Positions 1-8,880 of a stretch of DNA of 64,000 bases are shown one piece after another (the first letter of the stretch is position 1; each line of letters begins with the position of its first letter). The position numbers and the translations under genes were made by a program. The stretch spans positions 62,001 through 126,000 of the forward strand of contig JBBQAA010000074.1 in NCBI GenBank assembly GCA_038276395.1, written 5' to 3'. This DNA is from JBBQAA01 sp038276395 (GTDB lineage Bacteria; Actinomycetota; Thermoleophilia; Solirubrobacterales; Solirubrobacteraceae). The notes beneath the pieces are model-generated. The model ran no database searches. It saw nothing but the letters and a program-made list of their open reading frames with translations, and was not told where the DNA came from.

Positions 1-1537
1 GCCCGAGGAGCTCATCGAGGCTGCGCCAGGTCCCGTAGGCCACGCCGCCGAGGAGCGCGGCCGCGCCGGTCATGAGCGCCGCCGCCCGCGCCGTCGCCCC
101 CGCCTCGATCGGGCCGACGTCGCGCCGCAGGACGAACCCCTGCCCGAGGGTCATCCCGATCGAGGCGACGGCGGTGCCGATGACGAGCCCGGCGATCCCG
201 AAGGGCCGGTAGAGCGCAAGCGATACGGCGGCGTTCAGCACGAGGTTCCCGGCCGCGAGCGCCGTCGGCGCCCACGGGCGCTGCACGGAGAAGAACGTCC
301 GGGTCATGAGCAGGTTGACGCCCGCGAAGGGCAGCGAGAAGGAGAACCAGAAGAGCGCGAGGCGCACCTGCTCGACCGAGTGCTCGTTGAACGCCCCGCG
401 CTCGTAGACGAGCCGCACGATCGGGGTGGCGAGGGCGAGCGTGATCGCCGCCGCGGGGATGAGCAGCAGGAAGATCTGGCGCACGCCGTTGGCCATCGTC
501 CGGCCCAACCCGTCCATGTCCCGGCGGGCGGCGTAGCGCGAGAGCGCGGGAAAGAGGACGGTGGCCAGCGCGACCGAGAACATTCCCTGGGGGAGCATGT
601 AGATGCGGAAGGCGGCGTCGATCGCCCGTGGCGCCTGCGCGGAGACGAGCGAGCCGAGCGAGGAGTTGATGAGCAGGTCGAAGTTGATGACCCCGAGCCC
701 GACGGTGACCGGCAGCATGAGCCGCAGGACCTGACGGATCCGGGGGTCGCGCCAGTCGACGCTCGGCACGAGGCGGAAGCCGAGCCGGGCGAGCACGGGC
801 AGGGAGATCGCGAACTGCACGACCGTGCCCACGAGGACGCCGATCGCGTAGGCGTAGAGCTGGCTGTCCCCGTGGAAGTGAGGCCGCAGGAGGACGAGCA
901 GGGCGATGATGATCGCGTTCCACCCGAGCGGCGCGAGCGCGGGGATCGTGAAGTGGTCATACGCGTTGAGGACCCCGACCGTGAGCCCGTTCAGGCCGAG
1001 CAGGACGACGATCGGGAAGAGCACGCGCGAGAGGCCGACCGTCAGGTGGGTCAGGTGGGGCGTGAACTGGTCCCCGGTGAAGAGCGGCATGACGACGCCG
1101 GCGGCGAGGATGAACAGCGCGGTGATCGCGCCGAGGACGGCGAGGATCACGGCGAAGAGGGTCGAGGCGAGGCGGAAGGCGTCCTTGCGGCGGTCCTGCT
1201 CCAGCAGCTCGGTGAAGACCGGGACGAAGGCGGCGGAGATCGCCGCGTCGGCGAACAGCGAGCGGACGAGGTTCGGGACCTGGAAGGCGAGCGTGAAGGC
1301 GGAGAACGAGCCGCTCGTGCCGAAGTAGCTCGAGGCGACGACCTCGCGGATGAGGCCCGCGATGCGCGAGAGGCCGGTCGCGACGGAGAAGATGAGGGTG
1401 TTGACCGCGACCCGGCGGCGGGGGGGCCGGGCGGGGGAGCCGGCCGCGCCCGGGGCGCCCGTGGCACCGTCCGGAAACGCCGTCGCCGCCGCCGTCTCGG
1501 GCGGCGCCGTCGGCTCGGGGAGGGCCTCGGGGCGCAC
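1..1537 (-). CDS. murJ: Lipid II flippase MurJ (partial, C-terminus off the left edge)
   Basis: This is the MurJ/MviN member of the MOP superfamily, which flips lipid II across the cytoplasmic membrane for peptidoglycan synthesis. About 512 residues lie in the window and only the extreme C-terminus is missing. The frame reads through the family hallmark near the N-terminus (VNTLIFSVATGLSRIAGLIR) and then a dozen or more hydrophobic helices with the usual polar and arginine residues inside them (for example FADAAISAAFVPVFTELL). I chose the GTG at 1537, which leaves a Pro/Ala-rich cytoplasmic tail of about 45 residues before the first helix. The gene diverges from rpsT 57 bp away. In mycobacteria MurJ carries a C-terminal pseudokinase domain; none is visible here. 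Confidence 0.93.
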   Translation of the reverse strand, partial: MRPEALPEPTAPPETAAATAFPDGATGAPGAAGSPARPPRRRVAVNTLIFSVATGLSRIAGLIREVVASSYFGTSGSFSAFTLAFQVPNLVRSLFADAAISAAFVPVFTELLEQDRRKDAFRLASTLFAVILAVLGAITALFILAAGVVMPLFTGDQFTPHLTHLTVGLSRVLFPIVVLLGLNGLTVGVLNAYDHFTIPALAPLGWNAIIIALLVLLRPHFHGDSQLYAYAIGVLVGTVVQFAISLPVLARLGFRLVPSVDWRDPRIRQVLRLMLPVTVGLGVINFDLLINSSLGSLVSAQAPRAIDAAFRIYMLPQGMFSVALATVLFPALSRYAARRDMDGLGRTMANGVRQIFLLLIPAAAITLALATPIVRLVYERGAFNEHSVEQVRLALFWFSFSLPFAGVNLLMTRTFFSVQRPWAPTALAAGNLVLNAAVSLALYRPFGIAGLVIGTAVASIGMTLGQGFVLRRDVGPIEAGATARAAALMTGAAALLGGVAYGTWRSLDELLG

Positions 1538-1546
1538 GCGACGAGC

Positions 1547-1552
1547 TATAGT
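1547..1552 (+). promoter_or_regulatory. Candidate -10 element for rpsT
   Basis: TATAGT lies 42 bp upstream of the rpsT ATG in otherwise very GC-rich sequence. A transcript starting about 7 bp downstream would carry a leader of roughly 35 nt that includes the hairpin at 1564-1582. No convincing -35 hexamer is visible, because that position falls inside the 5' end of murJ. Confidence 0.4.
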
Positions 1553-1563
1553 AAGCCGCTGTG

Positions 1564-1582
1564 CCGCGGGATTTTTCCGCGG
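1564..1582 (+). promoter_or_regulatory. Hairpin plus U-rich stretch in the rpsT leader
   Basis: CCGCGG, a 7-nt spacer GATTTTT and a second CCGCGG form a perfect 6-bp stem, followed at once by TCTTTTCC. The arrangement resembles a short intrinsic terminator or attenuator 12 bp before the rpsT start codon. Ribosomal protein genes are often autoregulated through their leaders, so control of S20 is plausible, but this is inference from position and shape only. Confidence 0.35.
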
Positions 1583-1594
1583 TCTTTTCCTGTC

Positions 1595-1858
1595 ATGGCC
1601 AACATCGCGTCACAGAAGAAGCGCATCCTGCGCACCGAGCGCGAGCGCGACGAGAACCGCCGCTACACCTCCAAGGTGAAGACGTGCGTCCGTCGCCTCG
1701 AGGCCGCCGTCGAGGCCTCCGACGGCGAGCTCGCCGCGAGCGAGCACCGCGAGCTCGTCCGCACGATCGACAAGGCCGTCGGCAAGGGCGCGCTGCACCG
1801 GAACACGGGCGCGCGCAAGAAGTCCCGCGCGGCCCGGCTCGTCGCCTCCGCGGCGTAG
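1595..1858 (+). CDS. rpsT: 30S ribosomal protein S20
   Basis: This 87-residue, highly basic protein begins MANIASQKKRILRTERER and ends in a KKSRAARL tail, the typical S20 pattern of three long helices that bind 16S rRNA during early 30S assembly. The ATG at 1595 gives the normal family length. The gene is alone on the plus strand between divergent murJ and convergent holA; rpsT next to holA is common in bacteria. No strong Shine-Dalgarno is present directly upstream. Confidence 0.97.
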   Translation: MANIASQKKRILRTERERDENRRYTSKVKTCVRRLEAAVEASDGELAASEHRELVRTIDKAVGKGALHRNTGARKKSRAARLVASAA

Positions 1859-1874
1859 GCAGCGCGGCTCGCGC

Positions 1875-2849
1875 TCAGGCGGCGAGGTCGCCGATCAGCG
1901 CGAGCGCGCGCGTGTCCTCGGCGAGGATTCCCTCCCCGCCGCCCCGGGAGGCGAGCTCGACGTCGGCCAGCGTGGTGATCGCGTGGCCGAGCCGGTCCGA
2001 GTCCGTGTTGCCGGCGTCGGCGACGAAGCGCTCGGCGGCACGCGGGGGCATGCGCAGCGAGCGCCTGATCGCGCTCGGGGCCTCGCCGGCCTCGAGCCGG
2101 AGCACGACCCCCCGCGCGTCGCGGACGCGGCGCAGGATCAGGTAGAGCAGGCCGCCGAGCCGCTCTCCCTGGGCACGCAGCTCGAGGTAGGCGCGGGCCG
2201 CCGCCGCCGGGTCGCGCGCCACGAGCGCGTCGGCGAGCGTCCACGCCTTGCGCTCCGCCGAGCCCGCCGCCAGCTCCTCGACGTCCTCGAGCTCGACCCG
2301 CGCCCCGTCGGGCAGCGCGAGGGCGAGCTTCTCGAGCTCGCGGAGCAGGCGCTGCTGGCGCTCGCCGACGAGGCGCACGAGCGCCTTCGCCGCGCCGGGC
2401 GGCAGCTCGAGGCCGAGCTCCCGCGCTCGGTCCTCGGTCCACTTCGGTAGCTCCCACGGCTTCACGGTCCGCTCGGCGCGGATGTCGCCGTCCACCGCCC
2501 CGACGGCGGCGACGAGCCCGGCCGGGACCGCGGCCCGGCCCTCCTCGCGCCCGAAGAAGGCGACCGTGACGTCCTCGCCGGCACCGGCGAGCGCGGCGGC
2601 GACGCGCTCGGCGTCGGCGTCCTTCCAGCGCTCGACACCGTCGACAACGATGAACCGGCGGCCGAGGGCGAAGGTCATGGCGGCGAGCGCGCCCGCGACC
2701 GCCTCGCCGGTCGCCGCCTCACCCTCGAGGACCTCGAGCCCCTGCGGGCCGGACTCGGCCTCCGCCATCGCCCGGAGCCGCGCGCGGCGCTCGGCGATCC
2801 GCCCGTGATCGTCGCCGTGGATGAGGTAGGCGCGCTTGAACGCGGGCAC
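1875..2849 (-). CDS. holA: DNA polymerase III subunit delta
   Basis: The 324-residue protein matches HolA, the clamp-loader subunit that opens the beta sliding clamp at the replisome. The N-terminal part has the family start (AYLIHGDDHGRIAERR) and an AAA+-like fold with an FIVVDGVERW strand. The middle carries the LPKW...EDRARELGLELPPGAAKALV segment, and the C-terminal half is the helical collar domain (TLADALVARDPAAAARAYLEL, LGHAITTLADVELASRGG). It lies downstream of comEC with a 34-bp gap, the conserved comEA-comEC-holA order. Sequence divergence is high, as usual for this family, but the assignment is firm. Confidence 0.92.
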   Translation of the reverse strand: MPAFKRAYLIHGDDHGRIAERRARLRAMAEAESGPQGLEVLEGEAATGEAVAGALAAMTFALGRRFIVVDGVERWKDADAERVAAALAGAGEDVTVAFFGREEGRAAVPAGLVAAVGAVDGDIRAERTVKPWELPKWTEDRARELGLELPPGAAKALVRLVGERQQRLLRELEKLALALPDGARVELEDVEELAAGSAERKAWTLADALVARDPAAAARAYLELRAQGERLGGLLYLILRRVRDARGVVLRLEAGEAPSAIRRSLRMPPRAAERFVADAGNTDSDRLGHAITTLADVELASRGGGEGILAEDTRALALIGDLAA

Positions 2850-2883
2850 GGGCGGCGAGTGTAGGCGGGCGACGGGACGGCGG

Positions 2884-5154
2884 TCATCGCGTGGTGGCGA
2901 GGGTCATGCGGCCGCCGAGGACGGTCAGCGTGACCGTCCCGTCGCGGTCGGTCCTGAGCACGTGGGGGACGACGCGGAGCGCGCGCAGGGCCTGCGCGGT
3001 CGGGTGCCCGTAGGGGTTGTGGCGCCCGACCTCGATCACGGCGACCGCCGGGCGCAGGCGGCGCAGCAGGTCGGGCAGGCCGGGGTCGGCGCTGCCGTGG
3101 TGGGCGACCTTCAGCACGGTGACCGGCGCGAGGGGTAGTCCGCCGGTGACGTCCGATTCGGCATCGGCGGTCAGGAGCAGCCGAAACGGGCCGTCGTCGA
3201 GCTCGGAGACGATCGCCCGGGCGTTCGGGTCCTCCTCCCTGTGCAGCGCGTAGGGCTCCGCGGGCGGCCAGCGCACGCGGAGGCGCAGCGGGCCCGCCCG
3301 GATCTCCTGGCCCGCGGTGGGCGCGGCGCGGCGGACCCCGGCGGCGCCGGCCGCGGCCAGGAGCACGCGGTGCTCGGCCGTGGGGGAGCCGTCGGCGCCG
3401 TCGAGCAGCAGCCCGACGCGATGGTGGGCGAGCACCGCGGGCATCCCGCCCTCGTGGTCGGCCTGGTCGTGGGTGACGACGGCGAGGTCGAGGGCGCCCA
3501 CATGGGCGGCCTTGAGCCGGGCGAGCACGGGGCCGTCCGGCGGGCCGGCGTCGACGAGCACCGCGTGGCCGTCCTGCTGGACGAGCGTCGCGTCGCCCTG
3601 GCCGATGTCGAGGAAGGAGATCCGCAGCGCGCCCGGCGGGAGCCCGGCGGCCGGAGCCACGGCGGGCCAGGCCGCCGCCAGGGCGGCGGCCGCGGCCGCG
3701 GCGGCGGTGAGGCCGCGGCGGATCCCGCGGCGCGCGAGGACGAGCGCCGCGAGCAGGGCATACAGCCCCGCCAGCGCGAGCGGGGAGCCGAGATGGACCG
3801 AGGTCGTCGCGTGCGGCAGGCCCGTTCCCGTGTGCGCCAGCCATTCGAGAAACCCGAGCCCCGGCGCCGCGGGCAGGGCGAGCACCCCGCCGAGCGCGGG
3901 CAGGGCCTGACCGGCGAGAGCCGCGGCCATGCCGATCCACATCACCACGGCCACGACGGGCGCGGCCAGCACGTTCACGGGCAGCGAGACGAGCGAGAGC
4001 CGGCCGAAGTGGAAGGCGATGAGCGGCGCCGTGCCGAGCGTGGCCGCGAGGGTGAGCGCGGCGCCCTCGGCGAACGGCCGCGGGAGCCGCCGGGCGATGA
4101 GCGCTCGGTGAAACCGCGGGGCGAGTGCGACGATCGAGATCACGGCGGCGAAGGAGAGCTGCCAGCCCGCGTCGCCCGCCACCGCCGGCGAGAGCACGAG
4201 CGTCACCGTCGCCGCCAGTCCCAGGGCGTAGGCACGCGAGCCCGGGCGGCCGGCGAGCGTGGCGAGCACGCCACAGGCGCCCATGACGCCGGCGCGCTGG
4301 ATCGACGGCCCGCTCCCCGCGAGCGGCACGTAGAGCACGGTCAGCGCGAGCAGCACCAGCAGCCGGGCGCGGAGCGCCACGCCCAGCCAGGCCATGAGCG
4401 GCAGGGCGAGCGCGGAGAGGAGCAGGACGTTCTGACCGCTCGCCGCGACGATGTGGGTGAGGCCCGCGGCGCGGAAGTCCGCGCGCGTCCCGTCGGGCAG
4501 CGCGTCGTCCTCCCCCAGGACCATCCCGCGTAGGAGCGCGCCCTCGCGCGCGGCCAGCCGGAGGGTGAGCGCACGCTCGGCCCGGCGGCGCACGGCGTCG
4601 ATCGCGCCGGCGAGCCCGCCCCGCCGGCGGCCGGTCGCTCGAAGGTCGCGGGCGAGCAGCGCCGCGTGGGCGCCGCGCCGGCGCAGGTAGTCCTCCCAGG
4701 GCTCGAGCGCCCGCAGCGTCCCGCTCGCACGGACCTCCGCGCCCTCCTCGCGGGCACTCCACCCGAGGCGGAGCGGCGCCTCGAGCACCACCTTCTCCCC
4801 CTGGCCGGGACCGGGCCCGAGACGGGCCAGCGCGGTCCGCGTGAAGGTGTGGGCCCGGGGCGGCTCGAGCAGCGTGGCGCGCCGGTTCACGGGACGGCCG
4901 ATGAGTGGGCGCAGGTCGGTGCGCGCCAGCGCCGACGCGCGCGCCCGCGCGACGAGCACGCCGAGGGCCTCGGCGCCGCTCGCGGCCAGCGCGAGCGCCG
5001 GCCGGCCGCCGAGCGCCGCGGCGCCCGCGGCACCGCCGAGGGCCACCGGGCCTCCGAGCGGTCCGAGCAGCAGACCTGTGAGCAGGGCGTAGAGCAGCAC
5101 GTGCCGCGGGCGCGCCCGCACCTCGCCGAGGGCGCTCGCCGCGCGCGCCCTCAC
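2884..5154 (-). CDS. comEC: ComEC/Rec2 DNA uptake channel
   Basis: This 756-residue multispanning membrane protein is the ComEC/Rec2 family channel that passes single-stranded DNA into the cytoplasm. An N-terminal DUF4131-like region with two or three helices is followed by the Competence domain at roughly residues 190-460 (IVAASGQNVLLLSALALPL, SGPSIQRAGVMG). A C-terminal metallo-beta-lactamase-like domain occupies roughly 510-740 and has the metal-binding signature THDQADHEGG and a later VAHHGSADP. The GTG start at 5154 overlaps the comEA stop (GTGA), implying translational coupling. The gene looks intact. Competence itself is not demonstrated; a full uptake system would also need pilus genes, which are not in this window. 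Confidence 0.94.
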   Translation of the reverse strand: MRARAASALGEVRARPRHVLLYALLTGLLLGPLGGPVALGGAAGAAALGGRPALALAASGAEALGVLVARARASALARTDLRPLIGRPVNRRATLLEPPRAHTFTRTALARLGPGPGQGEKVVLEAPLRLGWSAREEGAEVRASGTLRALEPWEDYLRRRGAHAALLARDLRATGRRRGGLAGAIDAVRRRAERALTLRLAAREGALLRGMVLGEDDALPDGTRADFRAAGLTHIVAASGQNVLLLSALALPLMAWLGVALRARLLVLLALTVLYVPLAGSGPSIQRAGVMGACGVLATLAGRPGSRAYALGLAATVTLVLSPAVAGDAGWQLSFAAVISIVALAPRFHRALIARRLPRPFAEGAALTLAATLGTAPLIAFHFGRLSLVSLPVNVLAAPVVAVVMWIGMAAALAGQALPALGGVLALPAAPGLGFLEWLAHTGTGLPHATTSVHLGSPLALAGLYALLAALVLARRGIRRGLTAAAAAAAALAAAWPAVAPAAGLPPGALRISFLDIGQGDATLVQQDGHAVLVDAGPPDGPVLARLKAAHVGALDLAVVTHDQADHEGGMPAVLAHHRVGLLLDGADGSPTAEHRVLLAAAGAAGVRRAAPTAGQEIRAGPLRLRVRWPPAEPYALHREEDPNARAIVSELDDGPFRLLLTADAESDVTGGLPLAPVTVLKVAHHGSADPGLPDLLRRLRPAVAVIEVGRHNPYGHPTAQALRALRVVPHVLRTDRDGTVTLTVLGGRMTLATTR

Positions 5155-5780
5155 GTCGTGACCTTTCCGCGCAGCGCGGCGATCCGCTTCGGCCCGATCC
5201 CCGGTATCCGGTCCAGATCCTGCAGGGAGCCGAAGCCGCCGTGCGCCTGGCGGTAGGCGACGATCTTCTGCGCTGTCGTCGGGCCGATGCCGTCGAGCGC
5301 GTCGAGCTGCTCCGCTGTCGCCGTGTTCAGGTTGACGGGCGGCGCGGGGCTCGTCGCGCCGGGAGCGGAGGCCGGCCCACCACCCGCCCCGGCCGCCCCC
5401 GCCGCCCCGCGAGCGGGGACCAGGATCTGCGCGCCGTCGGTGAGCTTCGCCGCGAGGTTGACCGCCGCGAGGTCTGCGTTGCCGCGCGGCCCGCCGGCGC
5501 GGCGGACGGCGTCCTGCACCCGGTCCCCTCCGCCGAGGTGGTAGACGCCCGGACGACGGACGGCGCCCGTCACGTCGACGACGGCCTCACCCGCCGGGGC
5601 CGGGCTCGCGCTCAGGCTGCCCGCGGCAGACGGGTGAGCTCCCGGCGGGGCGCTCCGAGACCCGCCGGCACCGCTCGCCATCCCTCCGCCGCTGGCGGGG
5701 AGATAGCGGATCCCGAGGACCACGACGAGCACCGCGGCGATGGCGTAGCCGGCGAGCTGGGAGCGCGGAAGATCGGCCAT
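5151..5780 (-). CDS. comEA: ComEA-like helix-hairpin-helix DNA-binding protein
   Basis: The 209-residue protein has a single N-terminal membrane helix (about residues 10-27) and a low-complexity Gly/Ser/Pro/Ala linker. An SLBB domain follows near 65-120 (VVDVTGAVRRPGVYHLGGG), then a Pro/Ala linker and a C-terminal ComEA domain with two helix-hairpin-helix motifs (NLNTATAEQLDALDGIGPTT and DLDRIPGIGPKRIAALRG). This is the classic receptor that binds incoming double-stranded DNA outside the membrane and hands it to ComEC. It is first in a comEA-comEC-holA run and overlaps comEC by 4 bp. Confidence 0.94.
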   Translation of the reverse strand: MADLPRSQLAGYAIAAVLVVVLGIRYLPASGGGMASGAGGSRSAPPGAHPSAAGSLSASPAPAGEAVVDVTGAVRRPGVYHLGGGDRVQDAVRRAGGPRGNADLAAVNLAAKLTDGAQILVPARGAAGAAGAGGGPASAPGATSPAPPVNLNTATAEQLDALDGIGPTTAQKIVAYRQAHGGFGSLQDLDRIPGIGPKRIAALRGKVTT

Positions 5781-5858
5781 GAGGCGACCGTACGCGGCGT
5801 CGTGTGACGTGTCAGCGACGCACGGTCACAAGTCTGCGGCGCCTCTGTCAAGAGTTCG

Positions 5859-6317
5859 TCAGGACGCCAGGATCGCGGCCACGGCGAGGGCAGGATCCTC
5901 CACGTGACGCATCCCCGCAAGCTCCTCCCCAGCCGGTGCGGGCCGCCAGGTCCCGAGCCCGACGACCCGCCTCCCGGCGGCGCACGCGAGCGCGATCTCC
6001 GAGAGCGTTCCCCACGCGCCGCCGATCGCCAAGACGGCGTCCGCGGCGCGCACGACGAGGCCGTTGCGCAGCTCGCCGAGCCCGGTCGGAAGCGCGATCT
6101 CCACCCACGGGTTGGCCGCCTCCCGGTCCTCGCCGGGCAGCAGCCCGACCGTGCGCCCGCCCGCCTCCGCCGCGCCCCTGGACGCGGCCTCCATCACGCC
6201 GCCGAGACCCCCGGTCACCACGATGCAGCCGGCTTCGGCGAGCAGGCGCCCGCACTCCTCGGCCCGGCCGAGCTCGGCCTCGGTGGCGGCCGAGGCGCCG
6301 ACGACCGCGACGTACAC
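5859..6317 (-). CDS. SLOG/LOG-like Rossmann protein (TIGR00725 type)
   Basis: The 152-residue protein is a compact SLOG-superfamily Rossmann fold related to lysine decarboxylase-like/LOG proteins. The N-terminus gives YVAVVGAS, followed by a glycine-rich VVTGGLGGVMEAASRGAAE segment and a late GGAWGTLSEIALA motif that takes the place of the PGGxGTxxE nucleotide site of LOG phosphoribohydrolases. The altered motif fits the TIGR00725 branch, whose substrate is not established. It starts with GTG only 3 bp after the leuS stop, so it is probably cotranscribed with leuS. Confidence 0.8.
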   Translation of the reverse strand: MYVAVVGASAATEAELGRAEECGRLLAEAGCIVVTGGLGGVMEAASRGAAEAGGRTVGLLPGEDREAANPWVEIALPTGLGELRNGLVVRAADAVLAIGGAWGTLSEIALACAAGRRVVGLGTWRPAPAGEELAGMRHVEDPALAVAAILAS

Positions 6318-6320
6318 GCC

Positions 6321-8768
6321 TCACACCACGAAGTTGACGAGGCGCCCGGGCACGACGATCGCCTTGCGCACGCTCGCGCCCGCGAGCAGCGCGGCGATCC
6401 GGGGCGCCGCCCGGGCCAGCTCCTCGAGCTCCTCGCGCGGCGCGTCGCTCGGCACCTGCACGCGGTCGCGGACCTTGCCGTTGACCTGGCAGACGAGCTC
6501 ATAGGAGTCGGCCTCGAGCAGCGCCGGGTCGGCCTCGGGCCACGGCTCCTCCCACACGCGCGCTCCCGTGAGGCGCTCGTAGGCCTCGGACCCGAGATGC
6601 GGCGCGAAGGGGAAGACGAGCGAGGCCGCCGTGGCCGCGGCGAAGCGGCGAGCGCCGGGGCCCGCGTCCTCGCGCAGCCGGTAGGAGTCGTTTACGAGCT
6701 CCATGATCGCCGCGATCGCCGTGTTGAAGGCGAAGCGGCCGTCAAGGTCCTGCGTGACCTTCTCGATCGCCCAGTGGGCCTTGCGGAGCAGCGCGAGATC
6801 GGCGCCCTCAGGCGCGGCGGGTGCGGCGTCGTCGCTCAGCTCGGCGACGTCGAGCGCGAGGCGATGCAGGCGAGCGAGGAACCGGTGGACGCCCTCCACG
6901 CTCTCGTCCGACCACGCCGCGTCCTGGTCGGGAGGGCCCATGAAGCAGATGTAGGTGCGCGCGGTATCGGCGCCGAAGCGCTCGACGTAGGGCGCGGGCG
7001 AGACCACGTTCCCGCGCGACTTCGACATCTTCTGGCTGTCGGGCCCGAGCACCATGCCCTGGGTGAAGAGGGCCGCGAAGGGCTCCTCGGCGCCCTGCAG
7101 CCCGCTGTCCGCGAGCGCCTTGCAGAAGAAGCGCGCGTACATCAGGTGGAGGATCGCGTGCTCCACGCCGCCGATGTACTGGTCGACGTTCATCCAGCGG
7201 TCGAGCACGGCGGGGTCCCAGGCCGCCTCGTCGTTCTGGGCGTCGCAGTAGCGCAGGAAGTACCAGGAGGAGTCGACGAAGGTGTCCATCGTGTCGGTCT
7301 CGCGCCGGGCCGGCCCCGCGCACTCCGGGCAGGTGGTGTTGACCCAGTCCTCCGCCGCCGCCAGCGGCGAGCGTCCGCGCGGGGCATAGTCCGAGACGTC
7401 GGGCAGCTCGACCGGAAGCTCCGCCCGCGGCACGGGCACGACGCCGCAGCGCTCGCAGTGGACGACCGGGATCGGGCAGCCCCAGTAGCGCTGGCGCGAG
7501 AGCAGCCAGTCGCGCAGGCGGTAGGAGACCGTGGCGTGGCCCCGCCCCTCGCGGTCGAGCCATTCGACGATCCGGTCGAGCGCCTCGCGGTTGTGCAGCC
7601 CGTCGAAGTCGGGGTGGGAGCCGACGAGCGGCCCGTCCCCGGGGTAGGGCAGCTCCTCGCCCTGCGGCGAGGAGACGACGCGCCGGATGGGCAGGTCGTG
7701 GGCCTCGGCGAAGGCGAAGTCGCGTGCGTCGTGCCCCGGGACGGCCATGATCGCGCCGGTCCCGTACTCCATGAGCACGTAGTCGGCGACGTACATGGGG
7801 ATCTCCTCGCCGTTCACGGGGTTCGTCACGGTGCGGCCGAGGAAGACGCCCGTCTTCGGCGCCTCGGCCGAGCCGCGTTCCTCTGCGGATTCCGTGAGCG
7901 CGTGGTTGACGTAGGAGAGGACCTCGTCCTCCTGCCCGGTGCCCGCCGCCAGGCGCATGACGTCGGGGTGCTCCGGGGCAATGACGAAGAACGTCGCCCC
8001 GAAGAGCGTGTCCGGGCGAGTGGTGAAGACCGGGTAGTCGACTCCGAGCGAGCCGCACGAGAACGTGACCTCGGCCCCCTCCGAGCGGCCGATCCAGTTG
8101 CGCTGCATCGTCTTCACGTGCTCGGGCCAGGCGATCGCGTCGAGGTCGTCGAGCAGGCGGTCGGCGTAGTCGGTGATGCGGAAGAACCACTGCTCGAGCT
8201 GGCGCACCTCGACCCCGTGCCCGCAGCGCTCGCAGTGCCCGTCGATCACCTGCTCGTTGGCGAGCACGGTCTGGTCGTTCGGGCACCACTTGACCGCCGC
8301 CTCCTTGCGGTAGGCGAGCCCCCGCTCGTAGAGCTCGAGGAAGATCCACTGGGTCCAGCGGTAGTACCGGGGCTCGTGGGTGCCGAACTCGCGCGTCCAG
8401 TCGATCGAGATGCCCCACGAGCGCATCTGCCGCTGGAAGGCGGCGATGGAGGAGTCGGTCGACTCCCGCGGGTGGACGCCCGTCCGGATCGCGTGGTTCT
8501 CGGCGGGCAGGCCGAAGGCGTCGTAGCCCATGGGATGGAGCACCTGGCGTCCGCGCCGGCGCAGGAAGTGGGCGTTCGCGTCGCCCACCGAGTAGACCTT
8601 GAGATGCCCGATGTGCGGCTCGCCGCTCGGGTAAGGCAGCATCTCGAGGACGTAGGACTTGCGGTCCGGTTCGACGTCCTCGTTGCGGACCTCCCAGGTG
8701 CGCTCTTTGGCCCAGACCGCCTGCCACTTCGGCTCGATCCTCGTCGGGTCGTAGCGAGCCTCGGCCAT
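6321..8768 (-). CDS. leuS: Leucyl-tRNA synthetase
   Basis: This class I aminoacyl-tRNA synthetase of 815 residues charges tRNA-Leu. The HIGH motif is HIGH itself at residues 51-54 (SGEPHIGHLKVY) and the KMSKS loop is at about 580-584 (KMSKSRGN). Between them lie a zinc-ribbon-like insert (CPNDQ...CERCG), the CP1 editing domain (VFTTRPDTLFGATFFV), and a catalytic-core segment (DTFVDSSWYFLRY). The anticodon-binding and C-terminal domains end in VNGKVRDRVQVP. The length fits bacterial LeuS. No T-box or leader peptide is visible in the roughly 110 bp upstream. The downstream SLOG gene follows after 3 bp. Confidence 0.97.
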   Translation of the reverse strand: MAEARYDPTRIEPKWQAVWAKERTWEVRNEDVEPDRKSYVLEMLPYPSGEPHIGHLKVYSVGDANAHFLRRRGRQVLHPMGYDAFGLPAENHAIRTGVHPRESTDSSIAAFQRQMRSWGISIDWTREFGTHEPRYYRWTQWIFLELYERGLAYRKEAAVKWCPNDQTVLANEQVIDGHCERCGHGVEVRQLEQWFFRITDYADRLLDDLDAIAWPEHVKTMQRNWIGRSEGAEVTFSCGSLGVDYPVFTTRPDTLFGATFFVIAPEHPDVMRLAAGTGQEDEVLSYVNHALTESAEERGSAEAPKTGVFLGRTVTNPVNGEEIPMYVADYVLMEYGTGAIMAVPGHDARDFAFAEAHDLPIRRVVSSPQGEELPYPGDGPLVGSHPDFDGLHNREALDRIVEWLDREGRGHATVSYRLRDWLLSRQRYWGCPIPVVHCERCGVVPVPRAELPVELPDVSDYAPRGRSPLAAAEDWVNTTCPECAGPARRETDTMDTFVDSSWYFLRYCDAQNDEAAWDPAVLDRWMNVDQYIGGVEHAILHLMYARFFCKALADSGLQGAEEPFAALFTQGMVLGPDSQKMSKSRGNVVSPAPYVERFGADTARTYICFMGPPDQDAAWSDESVEGVHRFLARLHRLALDVAELSDDAAPAAPEGADLALLRKAHWAIEKVTQDLDGRFAFNTAIAAIMELVNDSYRLREDAGPGARRFAAATAASLVFPFAPHLGSEAYERLTGARVWEEPWPEADPALLEADSYELVCQVNGKVRDRVQVPSDAPREELEELARAAPRIAALLAGASVRKAIVVPGRLVNFVV

Positions 8769-8880
8769 GGACGGCGGAGATTAGTGAGCGGCCCGCCGCC
8801 GATCCCCGCGCCGGCGGGCGGGGCCGGGCTGACCGGCTCCTTGCGCGCCGGCCCCTCCCCCGCTCTCTACCATCGCCACC

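Noticed and set aside
8769..8880. T-box leader upstream of leuS
   Set aside because: No specifier loop, T-box sequence or terminator/antiterminator pair can be seen; the same holds for the region before valS.
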